Assembly (NCBI RefSeq): GCF_002892535.1
Contig: NZ_CP024847.1
Coordinates: 496,001 to 560,000, forward strand
DNA: 64,000 nucleotides
Direction of reading: 5' to 3'
Source: Aquella oligotrophica
Lineage (GTDB): Bacteria > Pseudomonadota > Gammaproteobacteria > Burkholderiales > UBA11063
Every line of letters begins with the position of its first letter. Position 1 is the first letter of the stretch. Positions 1 to 8,694 of this stretch are shown one piece after another. The notes below the pieces were generated by a model. It was not told the origin of the DNA and searched no databases. It saw nothing but the letters and a program-made list of their open reading frames with translations. The position numbers and the translations under genes are program-made.

Positions 1-335
1 AAAATAATATTTCAGTAAATATGCTAAGTGCTTCGGAAGTTAGTGTCTCAGTTACGCTTGATAATGTCGGAAATCTTGAAGATGCATTAAAACAATTAAA
101 TGAATTTGCAGTTGCAGAATATCGTAGTGGATTAGGTAGTATTTCGCTAGTTGGTGAAAAAATTATGGATACTCCTTTATTGATGCAAAACGTCTTTAAC
201 CTTCTTGAAGATCAAGGTTTAAAAGCCGAAATGCTGTCTTATAGTGCGAGTAATATTAATCTAAGTATGGTCATCGCGAGTGAGAGTATTGAGAAAATTG
301 TTCCTAAGCTCCATGATCAGTTTATTATAAGCTAG
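1..335 (+). CDS. lysC: Aspartokinase, C-terminal part (cut by window start)
   Basis: The frame is open from the first bases and ends at TAG, so only the last ~110 residues are present. They match the C-terminal ACT regulatory domain of a monofunctional, E. coli LysC-like aspartokinase: a start like NISVNMLSASEVSVSVTLDN, a middle SLVGEKI, then an LEDQGLKAEMLSYSASNINLSMVI strand-helix pattern and a final KLHDQF. The enzyme phosphorylates aspartate as the first step to lysine, threonine and methionine, and this domain normally senses feedback amino acids. The internal ATG at position 21 is not the real start, since the reading frame continues upstream. The kinase domain lies outside the window. 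Confidence 0.85.
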   Translation, partial: NNISVNMLSASEVSVSVTLDNVGNLEDALKQLNEFAVAEYRSGLGSISLVGEKIMDTPLLMQNVFNLLEDQGLKAEMLSYSASNINLSMVIASESIEKIVPKLHDQFIIS

Positions 336-371
336 CTAATTACATATTATTTAATTAAAAGGGGAAATTAA

Positions 372-1292
372 ATGTCTATCACCAAACCAAGGATAAACAA
401 GCAATTTAAAGATATTGTTATTAGTAAGCTAGAAAAGGTTAAGTTATCCAAACATCCAAGTGACTATCGTCAAGAAGATGTAAAAAAAGCTGGGAAAAAG
501 AAAGCACATGATTTAGCTTTTCAAGTGTTGGAAAAAAGCCGTGAAGAGCTGATTGCTGCTCATGAAAAATTATGGGCATGTAAGAAATATGGGGTTTTGA
601 TAATTTTGCAGGGGATGGATACTTCGGGTAAAGATGGAACTATCCGCCACATCATGAGTGGAGTAAATCCACAAGGGTGTAAGGTACAGGGATTTAAAGT
701 TCCAACCGCAGAAGAACATTCGCATAATTTTTTATGGCGCTATCAGAAAGCCGTTCCGGCACGCGGTGAGATTGTTATTTTCAATCGTTCGCATTATGAA
801 GATGTCCTAGCGGTTAAAGTTCATCCTGAATATATGGAGCAATTACCTAGCGAACTCACTCCAGAAGTTAATAAAGATTTCTGGCAATCTCGTTATGAGG
901 ATATTAATGCATTTGAGAAACATTTGGCGCGGAATGGAATTGTTGTTTTGAAATTCTTCTTGCATATATCCAAAGCTGAACAAAAAAACCGCTTACTTGA
1001 TCGTTTGACTAATGAGGCTAAATATTGGAAGGTTTCACCAGCTGATCTTAAAGAACGCAAATTCTGGGATAACTATGTAGAAGCTTATGAAGATTTATTA
1101 TCTAATACTGGACATTCTTATGCGCCATGGGTGATAGTCCCAGCAAATGATAAGAAAATTGCCCGGGCGATAATTGCTGATATTATTGCCGATTCAATTA
1201 ATGGACTAGATATTGATTTTCCCAAATTAACTAAAGCAGAAATAGATGCTTTGAAGCATGCTAAACTTGATTTGGAAAGTGAGGAGGATTAA
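372..1292 (+). CDS. ppk2: Polyphosphate kinase 2 family protein
   Basis: 306 aa PPK2 enzyme, predicted to move phosphate between polyphosphate and nucleotides in the cytoplasm. A P-loop GMDTSGKDGT lies at residues 81-90 and a Walker B-type segment IVIFNRSHYEDV at about 134-145. The basic lid region follows near residue 205 (KNRLLDRLTNE), and the FWDNYVEAYEDLL segment is typical of the family. An AAGGGG ribosome binding site precedes the ATG. The stop codon abuts the ATG of the next gene, whose GAGGAGG ribosome binding site lies inside the end of ppk2, so the two are probably translated from one transcript. Sequence alone does not settle whether it prefers AMP, ADP or GDP. Confidence 0.92.
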   Translation: MSITKPRINKQFKDIVISKLEKVKLSKHPSDYRQEDVKKAGKKKAHDLAFQVLEKSREELIAAHEKLWACKKYGVLIILQGMDTSGKDGTIRHIMSGVNPQGCKVQGFKVPTAEEHSHNFLWRYQKAVPARGEIVIFNRSHYEDVLAVKVHPEYMEQLPSELTPEVNKDFWQSRYEDINAFEKHLARNGIVVLKFFLHISKAEQKNRLLDRLTNEAKYWKVSPADLKERKFWDNYVEAYEDLLSNTGHSYAPWVIVPANDKKIARAIIADIIADSINGLDIDFPKLTKAEIDALKHAKLDLESEED

Positions 1293-2471
1293 ATGGCTAC
1301 TCACTATGCGAGTTCAATCTCAGCAGGAGATAAGGAAATTTGTCTAGTTGATGAGGGTAATTCATATAACGCAATAACTCCACCAATTGTGCAAAGTTCA
1401 TTATTTTCATTCAAATGCTTTGAAGATTATCGTAATTATCATCTGCATAAGCATCATCAGTACGTTTATACTCGTGGGAATAATCCAACCACTAATGTAC
1501 TAGAAGGTAAACTAGCTCGTCTAGAGCAGGGCGAAGCTTGCCGGGTATTTTCATCCGGAATGGCGGCAATTAGTGCGGCAATAATTGGACATCTGAAAAC
1601 TGGTGATCACATTATATTTTTTAATACTATCTATGCGCCAACAATGATCTATGCCGGATTTCTTGAGCGCTTTGGCATTACGCATAGTTATCTTCGGACA
1701 AATAATCTTGATGAATTAAGTTCTGCGATTAAGACTAATACCAGAATGATTTATGTTGAATCTCCGGGAAGTTTAGATATTCAGGTGGTAGATTTACGTA
1801 AATTAGTTAAGATTGCCCGTGAACATAATCTGCTATCGGTAATAGATAATACTTTTGCGACACCACTTTATCAAAAGCCACTAACTTTAGGTATTGATAT
1901 CGTGGTTCATTCTTGTACCAAGTATATAGGTGGGCATGCCGATGTAATGGCTGGTGCGGTTATTACTTCACGGAAGCTAATGCATGATATTGATATCTAT
2001 GCGTTCAAATTACATGGTGCGGTATTGTCTCCACATGATTCATTTTTGCTGATACGCGGATTAAGAACTATGCCTTCAAGACTTGAGGCTCTTCAGTTAC
2101 CGACGGCTAAAGTAGTTGAATTTTTACTTGCTCATCCTAAAATAGTTAAGGTGAATCATCCTTTAGCATATAATGAAGAAGAAAAAGCACTCTACTGGTC
2201 GCAAGCTAATGGCTATACCGGGCTTATCAGTTTTGAACTTGATATTTCAGATTACGCTGGTTTGGCAAGATTTATTGATAGCCTGACTACCTTTCATCTT
2301 GGGTTTAGCTGGGGTGGCTATGAAAATTTGGTTATGGCGCCATATGTGGCAGATGATTATGATAAGGTTCAGGTAAAGGGATTGAAACCAAATTTGGTGC
2401 GAATTTCTTTAGGCCTATTGGCAGCCGAAACAATTATTGCTGATCTAGAGCAGGCAATGGCAAAAATATGA
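1293..2471 (+). CDS. metC: PLP-dependent trans-sulfuration enzyme, cystathionine beta-lyase type
   Basis: 392 aa member of the Cys/Met metabolism PLP enzyme family (fold type I). The cofactor lysine is K210 in HSCTKYIGGHAD. Other family marks are YTRGNNPTTNVLE near residue 60, VFSSGMAAISA near residue 90, and VIDNTFATPLYQKPL before the lysine. The C-terminal SWGGYENLVMAP and LVRISLGLL segments resemble MetC-type cystathionine beta-lyases, which cleave cystathionine to homocysteine, pyruvate and ammonia. Cystathionine gamma-synthase or a sulfhydrylase cannot be excluded. The stop overlaps the start of gloB by four bases (ATGA). Confidence 0.82.
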   Translation: MATHYASSISAGDKEICLVDEGNSYNAITPPIVQSSLFSFKCFEDYRNYHLHKHHQYVYTRGNNPTTNVLEGKLARLEQGEACRVFSSGMAAISAAIIGHLKTGDHIIFFNTIYAPTMIYAGFLERFGITHSYLRTNNLDELSSAIKTNTRMIYVESPGSLDIQVVDLRKLVKIAREHNLLSVIDNTFATPLYQKPLTLGIDIVVHSCTKYIGGHADVMAGAVITSRKLMHDIDIYAFKLHGAVLSPHDSFLLIRGLRTMPSRLEALQLPTAKVVEFLLAHPKIVKVNHPLAYNEEEKALYWSQANGYTGLISFELDISDYAGLARFIDSLTTFHLGFSWGGYENLVMAPYVADDYDKVQVKGLKPNLVRISLGLLAAETIIADLEQAMAKI

Positions 2472-3217
2472 ACTATCAGATAAAAGCCTTGCGGGCACTA
2501 AATGATAACTATATCTGGGTTATTTATAACCAAAAATCAGCAATTGTGGTTGATCCCACCCTTACTGAATCAGTGGATGAGTTTTTGCAGCAAAATAATC
2601 TTCATTTGGATAGTATCCTATTAACCCATGGGCATAGTGATCATATCGGTGGTGTAGCTGGGCTAGTTAATAAATATTCGCCACAGATTGTTGATAACTT
2701 CTCAGATCAATTAACTGATGCTAGTAATGTTCAGATTGATGGTTTTCCTCAGATTCAGGTTATTCTAACTCCTGGGCATATGTATGAGCACGTTTGTTAT
2801 TTATTTGATAATAAGCATCTTTTTTGTGGTGATACTTTATTTTCACTAGGTTGTGGCAGAGTTTTTACCAATGATTATCAGCTTATGTATGATTCGCTAG
2901 CTAAATTAAAAAGGCTTGATAATAATGTGCTTTTCTATCCAGCTCATGAATATACCTTAAATAATCTGCGTTTTACTCTTGAATTGGATAATGAAAATCA
3001 GGAGTACTATGCTGACTTTATAAATAAGATCGACAGCAAACTATTCGAAAAGCAAAATAGTCTGCCAACTGTGCTAAGCGATGAGTTAAAATATAATCTG
3101 TTTTTGCGTGATAATGATGCTAGATTATGGTCCGTTGTTGGTAAAAAATCAGAATCAGTAATTACTAATGGTTTTGAATATTTTAAACAGCTAAGAATGA
3201 TACGAAATAATTTTTAA
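2468..3217 (+). CDS. gloB: Hydroxyacylglutathione hydrolase (glyoxalase II)
   Basis: 249 aa metallo-beta-lactamase-fold hydrolase. The dinuclear metal motif is THGHSDHIGG at residues 53-62, followed by the ligand histidine in TPGHMYEHVCY, the aspartate in FCGDTLFSLGCGR, and YPAHEYTLNN. A C-terminal glyoxalase II domain follows. The enzyme hydrolyses S-D-lactoylglutathione to D-lactate and glutathione, the second step of methylglyoxal detoxification. It overlaps the lyase gene by four bases and lies 16 bp upstream of gloA, so both steps of the pathway sit together. Confidence 0.95.
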   Translation: MNYQIKALRALNDNYIWVIYNQKSAIVVDPTLTESVDEFLQQNNLHLDSILLTHGHSDHIGGVAGLVNKYSPQIVDNFSDQLTDASNVQIDGFPQIQVILTPGHMYEHVCYLFDNKHLFCGDTLFSLGCGRVFTNDYQLMYDSLAKLKRLDNNVLFYPAHEYTLNNLRFTLELDNENQEYYADFINKIDSKLFEKQNSLPTVLSDELKYNLFLRDNDARLWSVVGKKSESVITNGFEYFKQLRMIRNNF

Positions 3218-3233
3218 AAGATAAGGAATACGA

Positions 3234-3614
3234 ATGAGAATTTTACATACGATGTTGCGTGTTGGTAATCTGGATAAGAGTATTGATTTTTACACTAAAG
3301 CTTTCGGGATGAAGTTACTTCGCCGGAATGATTATCCGGAAGGTAAGTTTACCCTTGCTTTTATCGGTTATGGCAATGAAAAAGAAAATACAGTGATTGA
3401 GCTAACTCATAATTGGGATACTGATTCCTATGATTTAGGAACTGGCTTTGGGCATATTGCTCTAGGTACTGATGATATTTATCAAGCGTGTGAAGTTGCC
3501 AAATTAAATGGTGGGGTGGTTACGCGTGAACCAGGGCCAATGAAGCATGGTACTACTGTAATAGCATTTGTCGCTGATCCTGATGGATATAAGATAGAAT
3601 TGATCCAGCAATAG
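3234..3614 (+). CDS. gloA: Lactoylglutathione lyase (glyoxalase I)
   Basis: 126 aa single-domain vicinal oxygen chelate enzyme, the normal length for bacterial GloA. It starts [26 protein letters not shown], has the metal-ligand glutamate region [10 protein letters not shown] and the histidine in GFGHIALG, and ends [14 protein letters not shown]. It isomerises the methylglyoxal-glutathione hemithioacetal to lactoylglutathione, the substrate of the adjacent gloB product. AAGGAA precedes the ATG. A strong hairpin terminator follows about 30 bp after the stop. Confidence 0.96.
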   Translation: MRILHTMLRVGNLDKSIDFYTKAFGMKLLRRNDYPEGKFTLAFIGYGNEKENTVIELTHNWDTDSYDLGTGFGHIALGTDDIYQACEVAKLNGGVVTREPGPMKHGTTVIAFVADPDGYKIELIQQ

Positions 3615-3643
3615 TTAAGCTCTTTTTTTGAGTATTCTCTTTT

Positions 3644-3674
3644 AAATGCCTCTTTTTATGAGGCATTTTTTCAT
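3644..3674 (+). terminator. Rho-independent terminator after gloA
   Basis: Perfect 9-bp stem AAATGCCTC / GAGGCATTT (3644-3652 with 3660-3668), a 7-nt loop, then a T-rich run. It closes the lysC-ppk2-metC-gloBA block. Confidence 0.9.
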
Positions 3675-3973
3675 TTTTAGCACGCAAATTTCCCTAAAAG
3701 ATGTATTTTTTCTCATGCAAAATTAAGTTTTTTTTTAGGTTTTTATAGTTTATGTTGTTTTTATGTTTTATTTATTGCTTATTTTGCAATTATTTTTATT
3801 GCTTATATTTGGTAAATTATTAAAAATGTTGCAAAATGCATCTATGTTTATTGTGGCTTGATTGTTTAATGTATTGATTTGTTTTTTATAAATTTCAAAA
3901 ATAAGAGGGTTATCTATAATTGTGCATTGCAGTATTATTTTTGTATCAAAATGTACCAACTAAATCCGAGATT

Positions 3974-3982
3974 TGCTATAAA
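3974..3982 (+). promoter_or_regulatory. Extended -10 promoter element for cphA
   Basis: TGCTATAAA lies 41 bp before the cphA ATG. No clear -35 is present at 16-18 bp spacing. The same TGC-TATAAT-type box recurs before tig, the dsbC lipoprotein gene, icd and the PIG-V-like gene. Confidence 0.6.
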
Positions 3983-4022
3983 ATAGGAGCTGGTTTTAAT
4001 ATTTTTTTACAGGGTATGTGAA

Positions 4023-6830
4023 ATGAAAATCCTAGCGACTAACGTATATGTTGGGCCAAATATTTATGCAAATTTTCCGGTAATTCGTCATGTGGTTGAT
4101 ATAGGTGTTTTGGAAAAATATCCGTCTGTCAAGCTAGGGCAAAGTTTTATTGAGAAGTTGATTGCTGCAGTTCCTTCATTGCAGGAACATCACTGTTCAC
4201 ACGGTGAAGAGGGTGGTTTTATTCGTAGGCTTAGAGAAGATGAAGGTACTTGGATTGGTCATATCTGGGAGCATGTAACTCTTGAGATTCAAACTTTGGC
4301 AGGTACGCCGGTTAGCTTTGGTCGTACACGCACCACAGGTAAAGATGGTGAATATAATTTAGTATTTGAATATAAACAAGAAGATGTTGGTATTCGCGCT
4401 TGCGAACTGGCTCGTGACTTGTTGATTTCAATTATGCCTGATGAAATTAAAGCTCAGGTTGAGCATAAAGTTGCAGAAGACTTTGATTTTGAAGCGGAAA
4501 AAGTACGCTTTATCCGTTTTGCGCAAAAAATGAATTTTGGTCCAAGTACCCAGTCAATTATTGACGCGGCAGTTGAACGTAATATTCCTTATTTGCGTTT
4601 AAATGAAGCTTCTTTGGTGCAACTTGGTTATGGTAAATATCAAAAACGTATTCAAGCAACAATTACCAGTGAAACACGCCATATTGCACTAGAGTTAGCA
4701 TGTAATAAAGGTGCTTGTGCTAATTTATTAGATAGCCTTGGTTTACCAGTGCCACGTCAGAAAATTGTTACTTCGGCGCGTGAAGCTGTGCGTGCTGCCA
4801 ACGCAATTGGTTTTCCGGTAGTGGTTAAGCCGCTTGATGGTAATCATGGTCGTGCGATTTCAATCAATTTGACTACTGATGAGCAAATTGTTGAAGCATT
4901 TACCGTTGCAGCAGAAGTGTCACGTCAGGTAATTGTAGAATCATTCATCCAGGGTGAAGATCACCGTATGCTAGTGGTTGATGGTAAACTGGTTGCAGTT
5001 GCCAAACGTGTACCTGGACATGTAATCGGTGATGGCAAAAAGACTATTGCTGAATTAGTAGATATAGTTAATCAGGATCCACGCCGTGGAGTTGGACACG
5101 AAAAAGTTTTGACAAAACTATTCCTTGATTATCAAGCAATCCAAATGTTAGATAAAAAAGGTTACACTGCAGAAACAGTATTGGCAGATGGCGAAGTATG
5201 TTATTTACGTGCAACAGCAAATCTATCAACTGGCGGTACTGCAATTGATCTGACAGATCAAGTACATCCTGATAATAAAGAAATGGCTGAGCGCGCAGTT
5301 CGTGCAATTGGTCTTGATGTTGGTGGTGTTGACTTCTTAATCACTGATATTAGTAAATCATACCATGAAATCGGTGGTGGAATTTGTGAGGTGAATGCAG
5401 CTCCAGGTTTCCGTATGCACGTTGCGCCAACTGAAGGCAAACCACGTGATGTAGCTGGTGCAGTAATGGAAATGCTATTCCCTGAGCCAGAAAAGGCACG
5501 TATTCCAACAGTTGCGATTACTGGTACTAATGGTAAAACTACGACTTCTCGGATGGTTGCGCATTTATGGAAACAAGCTGGTAAAGTAGTGGGCTTAACT
5601 ACAACTGATGGTATTTACATCAATGGTAAATTGACAGTTAAGGGTGATACAACTGGTCCCGTATCTGCACAAATGGTATTGCAAGATCCAAATACTGAAA
5701 TCGCGGTACTTGAAACAGCTCGTGGTGGTTTGATTCGTAGTGGTCTTGGTTATGAGTTTTGTGATGTTGGTGCGTGTTTGAATGTATCTGCTGATCATAT
5801 TGATATCAAAGCAGGTAATAGCTTAGCTGAATTAGCTAAAGTTAAACGTATTGTAACTGATGCAGCTCGTAAGACAGCGGTATTAAATGCCGATGATATT
5901 GAATGTTTGAAAATGGCGGCTTCGACTGAAGCTGAGCATATTTTCTATGTAACAATGAATCCTCAACATCAGTTAGTACGTGAGCATATCCGTCTTGGTG
6001 GTAAGGCAGTTATTATTGAAAAAGGTGTTAATGGTGACATGATTACTATTTTTGATAATGGTGTACATGTACCAGTGTTATGGACACATTTGATTCCTGC
6101 TACACTTGAAGGTAAAGCTATTCATAACGTACAGAATGCAATGTTTGCTATTGCAATTTCATACAGTATGGGTATGAGTCTTGATGATTTACGTAATGGT
6201 ATGCGTACCTTTGTTAATAGCTATCATCAGACACCAGGTCGTATGAATTTCTATGATGAGCATCCATTTAAAGTATTATTAGATTACGGTCATAATCCGG
6301 CTGCAATCAATATGATCTGTAAGTTTGTTGACCAAATGAATGTACCTGGTAAAAAAGTTGCAGTAATTACGTTCCCGGGTGATCGTACTAATGAATTGAT
6401 TGAGGAAAGTGTTAAGTTATTACCTGCTCACTTTACACACTATGTGCTTAAACAGGATGATAACCGTCGTGGTCGTAAAGATGGTGAAATACCTGGGTTA
6501 ATCAAGGAATTACTAGTAAAATACGGTGCCAAGTCTGAAAATATCCAGATTATTCACGATGAAACTGAAGCGGTGAATACAGCTTTAAGTAATGCTCGCG
6601 AAGGTGATTTTGTAGTGGTATTTGCTGATAAAGTAAATCGTTGCTGGAAACAGATTACTTCCTTCAAATCTGAAAGTAACACACGAGTTAAAGAAGTTGA
6701 GATGCGTGCAGAAGATCATTTACTAGATAAAGTAGAACTTGATCTGGTATCTGATGCAATTAGTAACGCAACTATCCGTTCTGATAGTCGTGGTGTAATA
6801 ATTGAAGTTGAAGAAGAGCTTAACGACTAA
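4023..6830 (+). CDS. cphA: Cyanophycin synthetase
   Basis: 935 aa, slightly longer than the ~870-900 aa usual for CphA. It polymerises aspartate and arginine into multi-L-arginyl-poly-L-aspartate, a nitrogen reserve granule, using ATP. Domain order is the CphA-specific N-terminus (about 1-160, with SHGEEGGFIRRLREDEGTWIGHIWEH), an ATP-grasp domain (about 200-480, with FPVVVKPLDGNHGRAI, DHRMLVVDGKLVAVAKR and GGGICEVNAAPGFRMHV), and a Mur-ligase domain with P-loop TGTNGKTTT near residues 500-508. Both active sites look intact. The C-terminus carries an acidic tail of about 40 residues. The second synthetase gene starts 10 bp after the stop. Confidence 0.97.
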   Translation: MKILATNVYVGPNIYANFPVIRHVVDIGVLEKYPSVKLGQSFIEKLIAAVPSLQEHHCSHGEEGGFIRRLREDEGTWIGHIWEHVTLEIQTLAGTPVSFGRTRTTGKDGEYNLVFEYKQEDVGIRACELARDLLISIMPDEIKAQVEHKVAEDFDFEAEKVRFIRFAQKMNFGPSTQSIIDAAVERNIPYLRLNEASLVQLGYGKYQKRIQATITSETRHIALELACNKGACANLLDSLGLPVPRQKIVTSAREAVRAANAIGFPVVVKPLDGNHGRAISINLTTDEQIVEAFTVAAEVSRQVIVESFIQGEDHRMLVVDGKLVAVAKRVPGHVIGDGKKTIAELVDIVNQDPRRGVGHEKVLTKLFLDYQAIQMLDKKGYTAETVLADGEVCYLRATANLSTGGTAIDLTDQVHPDNKEMAERAVRAIGLDVGGVDFLITDISKSYHEIGGGICEVNAAPGFRMHVAPTEGKPRDVAGAVMEMLFPEPEKARIPTVAITGTNGKTTTSRMVAHLWKQAGKVVGLTTTDGIYINGKLTVKGDTTGPVSAQMVLQDPNTEIAVLETARGGLIRSGLGYEFCDVGACLNVSADHIDIKAGNSLAELAKVKRIVTDAARKTAVLNADDIECLKMAASTEAEHIFYVTMNPQHQLVREHIRLGGKAVIIEKGVNGDMITIFDNGVHVPVLWTHLIPATLEGKAIHNVQNAMFAIAISYSMGMSLDDLRNGMRTFVNSYHQTPGRMNFYDEHPFKVLLDYGHNPAAINMICKFVDQMNVPGKKVAVITFPGDRTNELIEESVKLLPAHFTHYVLKQDDNRRGRKDGEIPGLIKELLVKYGAKSENIQIIHDETEAVNTALSNAREGDFVVVFADKVNRCWKQITSFKSESNTRVKEVEMRAEDHLLDKVELDLVSDAISNATIRSDSRGVIIEVEEELND

Positions 6831-6840
6831 GGAAATTAGC

Positions 6841-8541
6841 ATGTTTCAAAAAGATGCACAAGCGATTCGGGTGCTAGCTGGTGCAAATGTGTTCTTCAAA
6901 GATGTGGGGGCGATCATGGAGATCGTTACCCGCGATGAGCAGAAGGCTGCATTTGTTACTGCATACGAAACTGAGTTGCGTAAAGTTCTTGATGCTTTGG
7001 GTTGGGACGATGTCCCAATCTATAAGCGTGTGTACAGTAAAGGATTTATCTTTGCAATCCCTACTGAATATGATTATACTTATGCTGGATGTAAAATATT
7101 AGGCATAACGTTGGATATGGTGACAGCCGTATTTGATGGTCTTGAAATACCTGATTTTAATGAAGAAGTTAGTTATTTAGAGTATGTCTTATCTCGCGAA
7201 CGCTATATTACTGTGCGGAATATCTATCAAGAGGCAAGAGAACGTTCTTTAAATGTCTTTATTGACGAGGGAACTATCAGTATTGGTAGCGGCAAGGGCG
7301 CGTTTATTGCTAAGCTTGATGATATTGGTTTTGGTGATGTGCCGTGGGATAAAATCTATGAAGTGCCTAGTGTCATGGTAACTGGTACTAATGGCAAAAC
7401 CACTACTGTCCGTTTAACCAGTTTTATAAATAAGCATGCTGGTAAAGTTGTTGGTTATTGTTCAACTGACTGGGTGATGGTAGATGGTCAAATCGTTAGT
7501 GAGGGGGATCTTTCTGGCCCACGAGGTAACCAGACTGTTCTTACTGATCCAAGGGTAGAAGTTGCGGTGCTTGAGGTTGCCCGTGGGGGACTCATTAAGC
7601 GTGGGATTGTTACCTCAAGCGTTAATGGTGCTGCAGTAATGAATGTTGGCGCTGATCATCTTGGTGTGAATGGAATTGATACGGTCGAAGATTTAGCTGA
7701 AGCTAAGTTTTTGGTTCATGATGGTGTAAAACCAGGTGGACATAGTATTATTAATTTGGATGATTCCCTGACCCATCAGTTTATGCTGAAGATAGATAAT
7801 CTTAAAGCTTATGTTAGCCAAAAACTACCCGAAGCTGAGATTCTTTCTTATCTAAAAGATGGCGATTATGCGTGTTATGTTGATAATGATGCTTTTTATG
7901 TGCATCGTGATGGACAAAAACATTTTATTGCTAATATCAATGATGTTGATTTAACCTACAAAGGTTTGGCAAAGCATAATATTGAAAATGTATTAGTTGC
8001 GATTTGTCTAAGTCTTGAGCTTGGGCGTACCTATCAGGAAATTCATGATGGTTTAGTGGCTTTTGTTAATGATGAAAATAATCAAGGGCGGTTTAATTTC
8101 TTTGAAATTAATAATAGCCGTTTTATTGTTGATTATGGTCATAATCATGCTGCGGTGGCAACTATTTTCAAGTTCGCAAGACAGATTGCTGGCCCTGAAA
8201 CAAAGTTGACCGCATTGCTTGGCTTCTCTGGTGATCGTAAATTTATGATTAAAGACATTGCAAAGAGTGTAATTGAGCATAAAATTGACAATATCATCAT
8301 CAAACAGTTCCATAATTATGCTCGTGGAGCAGAACGTGGTGAACTTGCAGAGATGCTTAAAAAAAGTTTGATCAAGAATGGTTTTGATGAGAATAACATT
8401 ATTGCTACAGTTGATACTGAGATTGAAGCTGCAGAAATTGCACTCGCTAAAAGTAATGAAGATCAAATTTTTATTATGTTGTGTCAGGAAGATATCCCCG
8501 GAGTTATTGCCAAATTGAAGAGTGTTAATGTTGCATCTTAG
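6841..8541 (+). CDS. Short cyanophycin synthetase-like protein (CphA'), Mur-ligase domain without ATP-grasp
   Basis: 566 aa. I place the start at ATG 6841, preceded by AAGGA at 6829-6833, rather than the longer frame opening at 6802 inside cphA. About 180 N-terminal residues of uncertain function are followed by a Mur-ligase domain with intact P-loop TGTNGKTTT at about 181-189. Compared with CphA, AVLEVARGGLIKRG, NVGADHLGV, HNIENVLVAI and FIVDYGHNHAA are conserved. No ATP-grasp domain is visible, so it cannot carry both ligations alone. A second cphA-like gene beside cphA is known in betaproteobacteria. Its role is unproven: a helper subunit, a dipeptide-using ligase like cyanobacterial CphA2, or a regulator are all possible. 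Confidence 0.85.
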   Translation: MFQKDAQAIRVLAGANVFFKDVGAIMEIVTRDEQKAAFVTAYETELRKVLDALGWDDVPIYKRVYSKGFIFAIPTEYDYTYAGCKILGITLDMVTAVFDGLEIPDFNEEVSYLEYVLSRERYITVRNIYQEARERSLNVFIDEGTISIGSGKGAFIAKLDDIGFGDVPWDKIYEVPSVMVTGTNGKTTTVRLTSFINKHAGKVVGYCSTDWVMVDGQIVSEGDLSGPRGNQTVLTDPRVEVAVLEVARGGLIKRGIVTSSVNGAAVMNVGADHLGVNGIDTVEDLAEAKFLVHDGVKPGGHSIINLDDSLTHQFMLKIDNLKAYVSQKLPEAEILSYLKDGDYACYVDNDAFYVHRDGQKHFIANINDVDLTYKGLAKHNIENVLVAICLSLELGRTYQEIHDGLVAFVNDENNQGRFNFFEINNSRFIVDYGHNHAAVATIFKFARQIAGPETKLTALLGFSGDRKFMIKDIAKSVIEHKIDNIIIKQFHNYARGAERGELAEMLKKSLIKNGFDENNIIATVDTEIEAAEIALAKSNEDQIFIMLCQEDIPGVIAKLKSVNVAS

Positions 8542-8603
8542 ATGCATAAATGTAAGAACTTTCTGGTAAAATTTGGTAGAATAATGGATTAAGTATCTTT
8601 TTT

Positions 8604-8635
8604 ATGGCTGTACAAAGTTTTTTTGCTACAGCCAT
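8604..8635. promoter_or_regulatory. Perfect inverted repeat upstream of cphB, candidate operator
   Basis: ATGGCTGTA (8604-8612) and TACAGCCAT (8627-8635) form a perfect 9-bp inverted repeat with 14 nt between. No T-run follows on the plus strand, so it is a poor terminator. It ends 5 bp before a TATAAT box and covers the expected -35 zone, a position suited to a repressor or activator. Confidence 0.5.
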
Positions 8636-8640
8636 TGAGT

Positions 8641-8646
8641 TATAAT
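8641..8646 (+). promoter_or_regulatory. Candidate -10 box for cphB-isoaspartyl dipeptidase operon
   Basis: Exact TATAAT 48 bp before the cphB ATG. The -35 zone is only poly-T (8618-8623), consistent with dependence on an activator or on the flanking inverted repeat. Confidence 0.5.
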
Positions 8647-8694
8647 GGCTTATTAGTTATTAACTATTTTATGTTCATGAGCTAAAGGAAATAA

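Larger units (their letters stand above)
3615..4022. other. Intergenic region gloA-cphA
   Basis: 408 bp without a credible gene. The gloA terminator lies at its left end and the cphA promoter at its right end. The middle (about 3690-3960) is extremely AT-rich with poly-T runs. A 63-codon minus-strand open frame here (3768-3959) has no ribosome binding site and a low-complexity composition, so I did not call it. Confidence 0.7.

Noticed and set aside
3768-3959. Minus-strand 63-aa ORF upstream of cphA
   Set aside because: Low-complexity AT-rich sequence, no ribosome binding site, no recognisable protein features.
6802-6840. Longer start of the short cyanophycin synthetase within cphA
   Set aside because: ATG 6841 has AAGGA at good spacing, while the upstream start lies inside the cphA end without a ribosome binding site.
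8053-8547. Long minus-strand ORF inside the short cyanophycin synthetase gene
   Set aside because: Antisense shadow; the plus-strand frame has clear Mur-ligase motifs throughout.
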